Below are positions 1-9,006 of a stretch of 22,482 nucleotides of DNA, in pieces. How positions within the stretch are numbered: the first letter of the stretch is position 1; each line of letters opens with the position of its first letter. The position numbers and the translations under genes are program-made. Origin of the DNA: Bacteroidales bacterium (GTDB taxonomy: Bacteria > Bacteroidota > Bacteroidia > Bacteroidales > UBA4417); the NCBI GenBank assembly GCA_016707705.1, contig JADJHD010000055.1, positions 1 through 22,482 on the forward strand. The letters are read 5' to 3'. The notes below the pieces were generated by a model. That model did not search any database, was not told where the DNA came from, and worked only from the letters and a program-made list of their open reading frames with translations.

Positions 1-701
1 CCAAAGATCATTGATCAGATATCAGATGATATGGTAATGCGCATCTCACTAATGCTGTTTACTTCTGCGACAATGGAAAATACAGCTTCGATGCGAAGAA
101 TACTGCCAATCATAGCTTTACTCTTGAGGATGGAAGCATCAGCGAAACACCTTTCATGATTCAGAGATGTGATTTGAATTACTTCAAGGGTGCTGATTTC
201 AGTGCTGTGGAACTACCCTATAATCAAGGAAACTACAATATGGTGGTAATGCTGCCCGATGCCGGTAAAACTGTAAATGATCTTGTTTCAGAGCTTAGCC
301 TGGAAAACTGGAATAGCTGGTATTCGCGATTTGCAAAGGCAGATGTGCAGATTCAACTTCCAAAGTTCAAGTTTGAATATGAGGAGGAGGGGATGATTCC
401 AATAATGACCGATCTGGGCATGGGTGTAGCTTTTAATCCCAACGGAGCCGATTTTTCAAGGATTAACTCAAATGCAGATCTGTACATTTCTGAGGTCAGG
501 CATAAAACCTTTATAGAAACCAATGAAGCCGGAAGTGAAGCAGCTGCTGTTACCTCAATTGGAATTGCAGTTACAACTGTAGGAGTGGACCCGGAACCCA
601 TAAATTTCGTAGCAAATCGTCCATTTGTATTTTTCATCAATGAAAAATCCACCGGTTCGATACTGTTTATCGGAACAATTACAGAACCTGCAACAGAGTA
701 A
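1..701 (+). CDS. Serpin (serine protease inhibitor family), 5' truncated, one frameshift
   Basis: C-terminal two thirds of a serpin, a suicide inhibitor that traps a protease on its exposed reactive-centre loop. The main frame starts at 156 only because the upstream part is shifted: bases 1-39 read PKIIDQISDDMVM in frame 1, and from base 45 LTNAVYF continues in frame 3, so about one base is lost near 40-45. Family marks are the shutter region KTFIETNEAG, the hinge GSEAAAV (codons 531-551), and the C-terminal NRPFVFFI and GSILFIGTI. The alanine-rich hinge fits an inhibitory rather than a non-inhibitory serpin. Counting from hinge Gly as P15, P1-P1' would be Thr-Thr (573-578). The gene begins outside the window, so signal peptide and localisation cannot be judged. 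Identification is firm; the protease target is unknown. Confidence 0.9.
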
Positions 702-829
702 TAGTTGAGTAATTAGAATAAAAAACGACAGAGCATACAACCAAGCATTAACAATTGCACCCATTAGCACAGATTGAGATGAAGAGTGGAATGAATCCCT
801 TAAAAATATATGCAATCAGAAAGCAGCGT

Positions 830-837
830 TATCTTTG
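830..837 (+). promoter_or_regulatory. TAnnTTTG -7 box upstream of ECF sigma gene
   Basis: TATCTTTG followed by C matches the Bacteroidota -7 consensus TAnnTTTG. It lies about 100 bases before the sigma factor start. No clear -33 TTG element is visible. The match alone is weak, because such an octamer occurs by chance several times in a window this size; position is the main support. Confidence 0.4.
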
Positions 838-860
838 CAAACTATGAATTTGGCAATTAA

Positions 861-916
861 CCGGTTCATTGCAATCCAATTAAACAATCGGTCAGGAAGA
901 ATTACCGGTGAACCGG
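861..916 (+). other. Inverted repeat in sigma-factor leader
   Basis: CCGGTTCA at 861-868 and its exact reverse complement TGAACCGG at 909-916 flank a 40-base loop, in the presumed 5' leader between the -7 box and the sigma start. It could fold as a leader hairpin or be a binding site. Nothing else supports a function. Confidence 0.2.
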
Positions 917-940
917 GAGAACATGTAAGAACGATACCCA

Positions 941-1502
941 TTGAGAGAAGTAGTGAGGCTCATAACTGGCAGCAAGCCGGAAATTGAACGGGACCTTGTT
1001 GAAAGGTGCATCCGCAATGACCGTATTGCCCAGCGTGACCTCTACTATAAATACTGCGATGCGATGTTCTCCACTGGCTTACCGTATCATGAATAACCGT
1101 GATGATGCGCATGATGTCCTGCAGGAAGCATTTATACAGGTTTTCAGGGATATCAAGCAGTACAGGTTTGAAAGTTCTTTGGGATCATGGATTAAAACAA
1201 TAGTGATAAGGACTTCCCTGCGGCAACTCTACAAAAACAGAAGGCTTGAATTTGCAGATATGGAAGAGGCAAGGTCAGAGGAGGCAATCCTAATCCCGGA
1301 CACATTGAGCAGTGAATATCTTGAAAAAGTAATTCTCTCGCTGCCCGATGGTTACAGAACCGTCTTTCTGCTTAATAGTTAGAAGGGATATACGCATGAG
1401 GAAACTGCCAACACCCTTGGAATAAGCATCGGGACTTCCAAATCGCAGCTGCATCACGCAAAAAATATGTTGAAACGCAAACTGGCTTCACTGCTGGACT
1501 AA
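941..1502 (+). pseudogene. ECF sigma-70 factor, one frameshift and one in-frame stop
   Basis: Extracytoplasmic-function sigma factor, about 187 residues if repaired. Region 2 is spread over two frames: ERDLVERCIRN...YKYCDAMFST in frame 2 (from about 989 to 1074), then AYRIMNNRDDAHDVLQEAF in frame 3. One extra G near 1075 explains the switch. Region 4 (SLPDGYRTVF, then GYTHEETANTLGISIGTSK) is interrupted by TAG at 1380-1382, but the same frame continues to TAA at 1500-1502. No ATG is available in the first frame; TTG at 941 (LREVVRLITG) is the best start, because a TAA at 926 closes the frame upstream. The next gene starts three bases after the stop, so the two are co-transcribed, as is usual for ECF sigma/anti-sigma pairs. 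It probably belongs to the Bacteroidota ECF21-like group, inferred from the partner rather than from classification. Confidence 0.85.
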
Positions 1503-1505
1503 TTA

Positions 1506-2875
1506 ATGAAAGAAAACAAGGATTCATTTAACCTGAAACTCTCCGACCGCCTACCGGTTCACAAACCGGAAAGCGCTGCCTGGGAGAATATTGCTTCAGC
1601 CCTTACCGGACTTGAAGCACAGGATGCCCATAGTCCAGGCTTGTTAATCTTTAGCCATAGTCCGGATGAAAGACCTGGTCTTGCCATTCTTCTTCAGATG
1701 CGGATGAGGGCTTTAAGCAGGGTGGCCACATACACAACCCTTGCAGCTGCTGCATCTTTATTGCTGCTCTTTGGAATACTCAGGCTGACAGATCAAAGTA
1801 CCCCTTCAAACCAGCAAACAGCTCAGGTTAAGAACAGTCAGGGCAAGCAAAATAGCTCTGAAATTGCCAGTACAAATTCAAGTATACAATCTCCCGCAGC
1901 CATTCAGTCAGCAGTCAGGAATGATGCCGGTATTGCTCCCTCCAAAATGAGAAGGGTTCAAACTCCGGTTAATAATGACAACTCTTCTGCGAATGAGATC
2001 AGCAATCAGGATAACGTTCAGGTTTTGGCTCAGCTCAGCCAGCATTCTGAAAATATGAATCCCGCTTCCCCTAAAAATCTGCCCGGCACCGCAAAGCTCA
2101 GGATGCGCGTAAAAGCTGGCAGTTATAGTACCGGAAATGCAGTTGCAGTCAACAAGTCTGTATCAGTTCCTATTTCCGACAAACACTATTATTCGCCGGA
2201 TCCTTACAACCCCAACGAAAATAAAGGCAGCAACTTCTCATTGGCCGCCAATTACCTTCCTGAAACCCTTGATAACGGAAATGGAACTTCAATGTTCCAT
2301 AATTTCGGACTGATGGCCAGTCTGGGTAATGAGAAAACCAGAGTTCAGTCCACAATCGGGATGGCCTATAACTCGGAGCATAGGGTTTATGATGTGAGTT
2401 ATACCCAATTTATCGCCATTACAGTTCCCAAACCGGGAACCAATTCAGATTCGACCGCACTTATGGCCTCAGATCGTGCTCAGGAACTTGAAGGTACTGA
2501 GCGGCATCAATATCTGACCTATGACCTAGGTGTTGGACGCAAACTATTCAGTGTCGGCAATATGACCACCTGGTTCAACACAGGAGCGGGTTTAGCCTTC
2601 AGGCTTGATAATACCAGTCTGAAAGAGGCTACAATAAAGACCATCACCGGGAATACCAATTCACAGATTAACGGAATTGACCTGCAGATCCCTGATTACA
2701 ATGGGGTTAATATTAACCTTATGGCCGGACTGGATATCAATTACCGCATCCTCGACTGACGAGTCTTTCCTTTGCACCTACCCAAGGTTCTGTCTCGTCG
2801 GTACTTGAAAAGAATGGCAGTTCCACCGATTCCTCTACCCTTAGGATTCCGTTCAGGGTGAAGTTTGATTTTTAA
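1506..2875 (+). CDS. Dual membrane-spanning anti-sigma factor-like protein (Dma type), 3' frameshift
   Basis: Visible order: residues 1-72 are a soluble segment without a signal peptide (KPESAAWENI motif, like the cytoplasmic part of anti-sigma proteins); 74-93 form one hydrophobic helix (TTLAAAASLLLLFGIL); about 95-225 are rich in Ser, Asn, Gln and Pro; from about 230 there are alternating hydrophobic/aromatic strands typical of an outer-membrane barrel. The open frame stops at 2757-2759, but the next frame continues LTSLSFAPTQGSV...IPFRVKFDF and ends in Phe at 2873-2875, the usual C-terminal residue of outer-membrane barrels, giving about 456 residues. This architecture next to an ECF21-type sigma gene matches the Dma proteins of Bacteroides thetaiotaomicron, which span both membranes and control vesicle formation through their sigma factor Das (recalled literature). 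Function here is inferred from that match. A plain OmpA-like porin is less likely because of the internal helix and missing signal peptide. Confidence 0.72.
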
Positions 2876-2973
2876 TCAACTATTGCTTGATTTCCCTCTT
2901 TTGAATCATTAAATTTGTCTTTTAGTTCTTCTGGCAGTTGTATAAGCGTCAGGATTACTTCATTTAGATCCAT
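2872..2973 (-). other. Possible small ORF or gene remnant
   Basis: Minus-strand frame of 33 residues (MDLNEVILTLIQLPEELKD...), open for another 19 codons upstream without a start codon. Its stop overlaps the end of the convergent anti-sigma gene. The composition (amphipathic, charged) looks protein-like, but no family is recognised, so it may be the tail of a lost gene or chance. Confidence 0.18.
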
Positions 2974-3053
2974 GCGGTTTTCCTTTAGCCGGAGTTCGTG
3001 GTCTAAGGCAACAAAAAAGAATATTTCCCGATATTATCCATAATTCATACGTT

Positions 3054-3488
3054 ATGAAAAAAATTCTGGCCGCAGTTGACTTTTCAGATCTTGCTACACA
3101 GGTAGTTGATCAGGCTGCTCTTTTGGCCAAAGCATTTGGGAGTGAAATCCTGATAGTACACATTTCACCTCCGCCTGCCACCTTTATCGGCAATGAAATG
3201 AGTCCTCCTGTAATTGCAGAACAGCATATTGAAGAGGTGGAAAGGGTGCATGGTGACCTTAAATCAATGGTAGGATTTCTGGAAGGGAAAGGGATAGCTG
3301 CCAGTTACGAATACCTGCAAGGACCAATCATTGAAACATTGGTAGGAAAATCGGTTGAATGGAATGCTGATTTGGTTGTAATGGGAGCTCACAGCCATGG
3401 ATTTGTCTACAGAGCATTCATCGGAAGTATAAGCAGTGGTGTTCTGAAGCTTAGCAAGTGCCCGGTCTTGATTTTACCTGAGAAATAG
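3054..3488 (+). CDS. Universal stress protein, UspA family
   Basis: Single-domain cytoplasmic USP of 144 residues, the normal length, in one intact frame. The N-terminal strand MKKILAAVDFSD carries the conserved Asp that contacts adenine in ATP-binding members. The C-terminal nucleotide motif reads GAHSHG...GSISSGVL (residues 111-130). Against the ATP-binding pattern G-2x-G-9x-G-S, the second Gly is Ser114 while Gly124-Ser125 are kept, so ATP binding is plausible but not certain. The protein ends with the usual strand CPVLILP. ATG at 3054 is the only sensible start. It appears to be a single-gene unit, ending one base before the convergent YgiQ gene. The specific role is unknown, as for most USPs. 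Confidence 0.93.
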   Translation: MKKILAAVDFSDLATQVVDQAALLAKAFGSEILIVHISPPPATFIGNEMSPPVIAEQHIEEVERVHGDLKSMVGFLEGKGIAASYEYLQGPIIETLVGKSVEWNADLVVMGAHSHGFVYRAFIGSISSGVLKLSKCPVLILPEK

Positions 3489-3489
3489 G

Positions 3490-5323
3490 TTAGCGTCCCT
3501 TCCTTGAAACACCTCCAAGCAGCCGGTCAGCAAGCTTCTCCTCTCCTATCCTGCTAAGGTTTTTCCTGATCATCTGCCTGTTTTCAGGCTTGTACCAGAA
3601 AAAGAACTGCCTTTGTTCCAGTTTCTCATCCTTTGAGCGCGCAGTATATACAGCTTCCCGAAAGGATGAATCCCAGAATAGTAACAACCTTGCCAGCGTC
3701 ATTGGAGTTGGGGGTGAAAGTCCTGTACCTGCTCCAACTGGAATCCGAGTCCTTTGTCTCAACGGCAAGATTAGCCATATCCTCTATTTGCTGCCGGGAT
3801 GGCTTAAAATAAAGTAGGGATCAATTGGCTGTTGAGTCCAATTTTCCTGTTCACTTCATCAAACTGCTGTCTGAACTGATGAAACAGCTTGAAAGAGGGC
3901 TTTCTCATGATTTTCAGCACCTCATCAGAGGTATGCTCGGGTGCCACTTTCAATCGACCCGAAACATGGTGGCCGATTAGCTGCCTGGTGTACTCCTCCA
4001 AACCAAGTTTTCCGGGGATCCACATCCTTTCTGCTGACAAGCATATCGTACCTTACACCACTGCCAATGGTAATCTTTTTAATTCCCTTGACAGCTGCGG
4101 CTTTCTTGTAGACTGAAGTTATTGCTGCGATCGGTATTAAGTTTTTGCAGATGGAAGGGAAAAGAGGCAGGAGGGTCTGAGGCATTTGGCACAAAATCGA
4201 CAGATCATGGCCCTGCATGCTGTATATATTGCTGAAGGACCACCTAGATCGGTAACATGTCCGAAATCCGGTATCCTGGTGATTGCTTCAACTTCCTTCA
4301 GGATAGAAGCTTCTGACCTGCTGGCAATGAACTTCCCCTGAACTGAAAGCGTGCAGAAGGCGCATCCACCGAAACAGCCCCCTATGCATGGTGACTGAGT
4401 GATGTATCATTTCATTAGGCGGAAATCTCACCTCTTCCTGTATTTGGGATGAGGTAGTCTTGTATAGGCAAATCGTAAACAGCATCCAGGGCTTTTTCGC
4501 CAATCAGGGGCTGGGGAGGATCCACAATAATATCAAAGCCTGCGGCAGACTTGAACCAGTGTTTGGCGTGGTGCGGTTCGATTCCTGTTCAATAGGTTTA
4601 GAGGACTGGCAAATGCCGATTTGTCCTTAGGCATTCCTCGCGGAAGGCAGTTGGATAAATTCTTTACCGGCAAGTGATTTCGGCTGATTCCGGAGGATTA
4701 GCAGCAAAGGCTGTCTGCGGAATATCCTGAGGGTTTTCACATCCTCACCAGCTGATAGCCGGCTCAGGATGGATTGAATCTGTAACCTCCCCATTCCGTA
4801 AACTGGAAAATCAGCTTTGCTGTCGATAAGAATGGATGGCTTGGAGTGCATCACTCCAGTAATCGTAATGAGTCAACCTGCGCATCGAAACCTCAATACC
4901 GCCAATAATTACAGGCACATCGGGGTAGATCTGCTTCAGGATATTTGAATAGACAACAGTTGCATAATCAGGCCGAAATCCGGCAGAGCCACCGGGGGTA
5001 TAGGCATCATCGCTTCGGAGCCTTTTATTGGCAGTATAATGGTTCACCATGGAATCCATATTGCCAGCTGAAACGGCAAAACATAATCTGGGTTTACCGA
5101 ACTTGCGGAAGTCGCGGAGGTCATCCTTCCAATTGGGCTGTGGTACAATGGCTACCCTGAATCCTGCGGCTTCAACCACCCTGGCAATAACGGCATTCGC
5201 GAATGCTGGATGGTCAACATAGGCATCACCACTGATCAGGACCACATCCACCTCCTCCCAGCCGCGCTTCAGAGCTTCGTCGCGGGTGATTGGCAGCCAG
5301 GATTGAATGGGAAGAGAGTCCAA
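3490..5323 (-). pseudogene. ygiQ: YgiQ family radical SAM protein (UPF0313), multiply frameshifted
   Basis: Over 1.8 kb the three minus frames together encode an almost full-length YgiQ-type radical SAM protein of about 610 residues, the family's normal size. N-terminal part (4811 upward): SWLPITRDEA, LISGDAYVDHPAF, SAGNMDSMVNHYT, GGIEVSMRRLTHYDYW. Then SILIDSKADFPVYGMG in another frame. The iron-sulfur motif HRG-CFGGCAFC (CxxxCxxC, bases 4353-4376) is intact but lies one frame away from the sequence before it. Downstream are ITIGSGVRYDMLVSR, VSGRLKVAPEHTSDEVL, a shifted HPG and TPTPMTLA, and the C-terminal AVYTARSKDEKLEQRQFFFWYKPENR. At least six frame breaks are needed. The first in-frame TTG, at 5353, lies inside a TAtcTTTG promoter box, so TTG at 5323 is the likelier start. 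The reaction catalysed by YgiQ proteins is not established. Confidence 0.88.
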
Positions 5324-5350
5324 CGTGATGACAATTTGATTATTCGGTTG

Positions 5351-5358
5351 CAAAGATA
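5351..5358 (-). promoter_or_regulatory. TAnnTTTG -7 box for ygiQ
   Basis: On the minus strand TATCTTTG, followed by C, lies just upstream of ygiQ. A transcript starting about seven bases further on would leave a leader of roughly 20 bases before TTG at 5323. It also rules against the in-frame TTG at 5353, which is part of the box. Confidence 0.5.
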
Positions 5359-5484
5359 ACTCATTCAGGACAATGCAGTCTTATGGGTAAAAAAGCTACA
5401 ATTCGTAGGGCTATCAGTGTGGATTCAAACATAATTTGAATGCTTAAGTTCAGCAAGCAGTCCTGAAAACCAGAAAATACTCTC

Positions 5485-5492
5485 TATATTTG
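5485..5492 (+). promoter_or_regulatory. TAnnTTTG -7 box for the GMC/ALDH operon
   Basis: TATATTTG lies 67 bases before the ATG of the GMC oxidoreductase, in the 236-base divergent region shared with ygiQ. It matches the Bacteroidota -7 consensus; no -33 element is clear. Confidence 0.4.
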
Positions 5493-5559
5493 GGTTTATT
5501 CTGTTCCCGGCACGTCAAGTTTTACTCTCTGCCAATTTGGAATTCCTAATCTGATTGAG

Positions 5560-7120
5560 ATGGATTTAAAAGATCATTACGATTTTGTTATTATCGGTTC
5601 AGGATTTGGAGGTTCGGTTTCTGCCCTGAGGCTGGCTGAAAAAGGATATTCCGTGCTGGTTATTGAAAAGGGGAAGCACTTCAGAGATACTGATTATCCT
5701 GAGACCAACTGGAATTTGCGCAAATGGCTGTGGATCCCGGCGCTTAAGTGTTTTGGCATTCAAAAGCTCACCTTTTTGAGACACGCCAGCATTTTAAGCG
5801 GAGTTGGTGTTGGAGGCGGATCGCTGGTGTATGCGAATACCCTGCCCAAGCCAAAGGCAGCATTTTTCAATCGTGGTTCATGGGCTGGACTGGCAGATTG
5901 GGAGACAGAACTTGAGCCTCATTATAAAACAGCCTGGCAAATGCTTGGTGCAACTGTAAATCCCAAACTTGCGAAAGTGATCTGGCCTTACTGAAACTTG
6001 CGAGAAGATTAATAAAAGTTCAGATTTTTCCCCTACAACGGTTGCTGTTTATTTCGGACAGGCAGATGTTACGGTAAGCGATCCCTATTTTGGGGGCCGT
6101 GGACCCGACAGGAAAGGATGCATTCACTGTGGAGCTTGCATGACCGGATGCCGGAACAATGCAAAAAACACCCTCGACAAAAACTACCTGCACCTGGCCG
6201 GTCAGCTTGGTGTTACTATACTTGCCGAGAATAAGGTCACGTCAGTTAAAGCGAAATCAGAATCCGGAAAGGAGCGTTATTCGATCAACTTCAGCAGATC
6301 AACTTCATATTTCAGTAAAGAAAGATCTGTTACATCGGAGAATGTGATCTTTGCGGGTGGGGTTTTAGGCACAATTCCCCTAATGCTGAAGCTTCGTAAA
6401 TCAACGCTGCCCGGATTAAGTCCCAGGCTTGGTGAAATGATCAGGACAAATAATGAAGCCCTGATCATCAATACAACCACCGACAGGGATTTGGATCTTT
6501 ACAAGGAGAAGCGATTGGCTCAAACCGAAACCGACGAGAACAGTCATGTTGAACCGGTGAGATACGGGAAGGGAGCAGGTTTCTCGGCGAATCACCATGA
6601 TGCCTATGGTTAGTGAGAAATCCCATAAAAGGATTCTCAGGCTTTGATTACTCCATTTAAAGAGCCCATCACCTGGTTGAAGATTTTTCGTCCGTGATTT
6701 CGGGAAAAAGCAGTGCGGTCCTTTTGTTTATGCAGCATCTCGACAGCACTTTAAAAATACAAAAATGGTTTATTCGGAATAAGATCGAAAATCGAGAAGG
6801 GGAAAGCCCTACCCTTTCATTCCCGAAGCCCATGAGCTAGCTCTGAAATATTCAGAAATGCAAAAGGGCAAGCCCCAGATCATGGTGAATGAGGTGTTGG
6901 CGGGGAATTCCTTCGGACTGCCCACATACTTGGAGGGAGCATGCATGGGGAGTTCGCCTGAAGAAGGGAGTTATTAATAACAGAACGAGGTTTTCCGGCT
7001 ATCCCGGAATGTATGTATTCGACGGATCAATGATATCAGCCCAATCGAGTAAAATCCATCACTAACCATCACTGCCATTACTGAAAGAGAGGAATGAGTT
7101 ACATCCCAAAAAAGAACTGA
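5560..7120 (+). pseudogene. GMC-type FAD-dependent oxidoreductase (cholesterol oxidase-like), frameshifted
   Basis: The N-terminus YDFVIIGSGFGGSVSALRLA is a Rossmann FAD-binding fold (GxGxxG) followed by VLVIEKG. The loop GVGVGGGSLVYANTL is typical of the cholesterol oxidase-like GMC branch. A frame change near 5970 leads to a segment with Cys-x2-Cys-x2-Cys-x3-Cys (bases 6119-6141) and AKNTLDKNYLHLA, then VIFAGGVLGT. After the stop near 6611 the protein continues in changing frames: GKPQIMVNEVL, the active-site region TAHILGGSM near 6920, MYVFDGSMISA, and the end MSYIPKKN at 7094-7120. The span gives about 520 residues, normal for the family. The substrate is probably an alcohol or sterol, oxidised to aldehyde or ketone. 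The aldehyde dehydrogenase starts one base downstream, which suggests a long-chain alcohol. The substrate is inference. Confidence 0.85.
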
Positions 7121-7121
7121 A

Positions 7122-8491
7122 ATGGATATCCCTTCACTTGTACAACAACATCAAATATTCTTTAAAACACATATAACCAGGGATGTAAATTATAGAAAAG
7201 CAGCCCTGATAAGACTAAGGAAAGAGTTAATCCGCCGTGAAAAGGAGATTATTCATGCCATATACCTTGACATACGGAAGCCTGAATTCGAGTCTATTCT
7301 TACCGAGACAGGCTAGCAAACAGGGAACTGAATCTTGCAATCAGGAGGGTCAAATCGGGCAAGGCCGGAGAAAGTCCTTCCTGTACTGGTCAATTTCCCT
7401 TCCTTATGCAGAATCTTCAGGAGCCCTATGGGACCGTTCTCATTATCTCACCCTGGAATTTTCCTCATCAGCTAATTTTTCCCCCGCCGATTGGAGCAAT
7501 TGCTGCCGGTAACACAGCAATCATAAAACCTTCGGAATTTACACCACATACCAGCAAGATAGCATCGGAGATTATTGCTTCAGTATTTGAGCCGGGATAT
7601 GTTACAGTTATTGAAGGAGATGCTGCTGTTTCCACAGAATTGCTGAAGCAGAAACTGGATTATATTTTCTTCACAGGAAGTCCGGCAGTGGGCAGAATAA
7701 TTGCCAGGGCAGCTGCCGAGAACCTGATTCCGGTTACACTTGAGCTTGGTGGGAAATCGCCATGCATTGTAGATCAGACGGCCAATATAAAGCTTTCAGC
7801 AAAGAGAATCGTTTGGGGGAAATTCATCAATTGCGGACAATCCGCTATAGCACCCGATTATATTCTGATCCATGAATCGGTGAAGCAGGAATTTGTTGAA
7901 GAATGCAGTCGTGAAATTAAGATTGCTTTTGGCAAAAACCCAAAAGAATCAGCAGATTACAGCAGGATTATCAATAAAAGGAATTATGACCGGCTGCTGT
8001 GGATGATGCAGGGGAAGAAGGTGCTTTCGGGAGGAGATACAGATGCTGGAGAATTGTATATTGAACCAACCCTGCTGGAAGATAATGATACGTCATCGGC
8101 GCTGATGAATGAGGAAATTTTCGGGCCTTTGCTACCACTGATCAGTTATACGAAGGAAGAAGAATAAGCAATTTTTGATTCCAAAGAAAAGCCGCTCGCC
8201 TTGTATATGTTTTCCAACAACATAAAGTTCGTCAAGAAAATCATAAAAAACCATTCATTCGGTGGCGGATGCATCAATGATACGATGGTCCATTTTGCAA
8301 ATCACCGCTTACCCTTTGGAGGAGTTGGCCATAGTGGGACAGGTGATTATCATGGGAAGCATTCCTTTGATGCATTTTCGACCCGCAAGGGAGTAACACG
8401 ACGCTTTGCCAAGCCGGATATATCAGTACGTTACGCACCTTATACCAATAAAATCAGTCTGCTGAGATTCTTCCTCCGCTGGTTCAGTTAA
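7122..8491 (+). pseudogene. Class 3 aldehyde dehydrogenase, frameshifted, internal stop, catalytic Cys replaced
   Basis: NAD(P)-dependent oxidation of an aldehyde to an acid. The span codes for about 456 residues, the size of ALDH3-type enzymes, which lack the N-terminal extension of other classes. Seen: N-terminal helices to ESILTETG; two frame changes between 7310 and 7410; EPYGTVLIISPWNFP; IIKPSEFTPHTS; the NAD-site FFTGSPAVGRI; LELGGKSP with the general-base Glu; the active-site loop FINCGQSAIAPDYIL; EEIFGPLLP; SFGGGCINDT and LPFGGVGHSGTG. In relatives the loop reads NxGQTCIAPDY; here Ala (7844-7846) replaces the nucleophile Cys, while the Cys before GQ also occurs in active relatives and cannot substitute. 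A TAA at 8165-8167 interrupts the frame just before AIFDSKEKPLALYMFS, which continues in the same frame. It is coupled to the preceding oxidase gene. Confidence 0.88.
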
Positions 8492-8511
8492 TTCGACAAT
8501 AACACTACCTC

Positions 8512-8918
8512 TTATCTAAGAACAAAAGGCACAACGGTGGCTATGATGCCCGTGAAAAGTACTACCAGGATAAAGAGGTTGTAGCGGACATTATAGTTTT
8601 CGAGGAGTGACTTATCGTAGTATTTGTCGACGTTCTGATCCTTGTACATGGTGATGAGTCCGTTGATCAGCTTGGTGCGGGTTTGCCTGCCCTTGAACAG
8701 TCCGGAAGATCACCAATGATATTAACAACAACTATCAGAGCCACAAAAATGAACATGACAATCAGTTGAGCATTGTCGGTTCTGGATTTTTCTACCATTC
8801 CCGCATTTATGGCAAGAGTGAGAAGGTTCAGAAATATGGAGGTCAGAATAAAGATGATATCTGTCTTTGTGTTCTGATTTAATTCAGAGGTAATGTGTTT
8901 ATGGATATGTTCCAGCAT
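8512..8918 (-). CDS. Three-helix membrane protein of unknown function, one frameshift
   Basis: From ATG at 8918 the frame reads MLEHIHKHITSELNQ, then a helix at residues 21-39 (IIFILTSIFLNLLTLAI) and a second at 51-68 (QLIVMFIFVALIVVVNII). After a break near 8690-8700 a neighbouring frame continues LFKGRQTRTKLINGL, a charged stretch (YKDQNVDKYYDKSLLE) and a third helix (LFILVVLFTGIIATVVPFVL), ending with TAA at 8512-8514. The repaired length is about 136 residues. TTG at 8972 would add 18 residues and cannot be excluded. The layout of two helices, a soluble loop and a third helix resembles small membrane effectors of some defence systems, but no nucleotide-signalling enzyme lies nearby, so that is only a resemblance. 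It sits 88 bases downstream of the four-helix protein, probably in the same transcript. Confidence 0.6.
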
Positions 8919-9006
8919 GTTGCAAGTATTTGTATGAATTAAATTTTTCTCTTCAATGATCCAGTTTGTCAATATTATCCAGTTGCAGTATGCTTAACAG
9001 GCAATG

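Noticed and set aside
3590..4116. Plus-strand ORFs between the stress protein and ygiQ start
   Set aside because: They are antisense to conserved YgiQ segments such as VAPEHTSDEVL and FFFWYKPENR.
4540..4620. tRNA-like GGTTCGATTCC resembling a T-arm
   Set aside because: No matching acceptor or anticodon stems surround it, and the minus strand here reads as part of the ygiQ protein (ESNRT, then HWFKSAAGFDIIVDPP in a nearby frame).
8512..8918. Membrane effector of a cyclic-nucleotide defence system
   Set aside because: The three-helix layout is suggestive, but there is no nucleotide cyclase, CD-NTase or other defence gene next to it.
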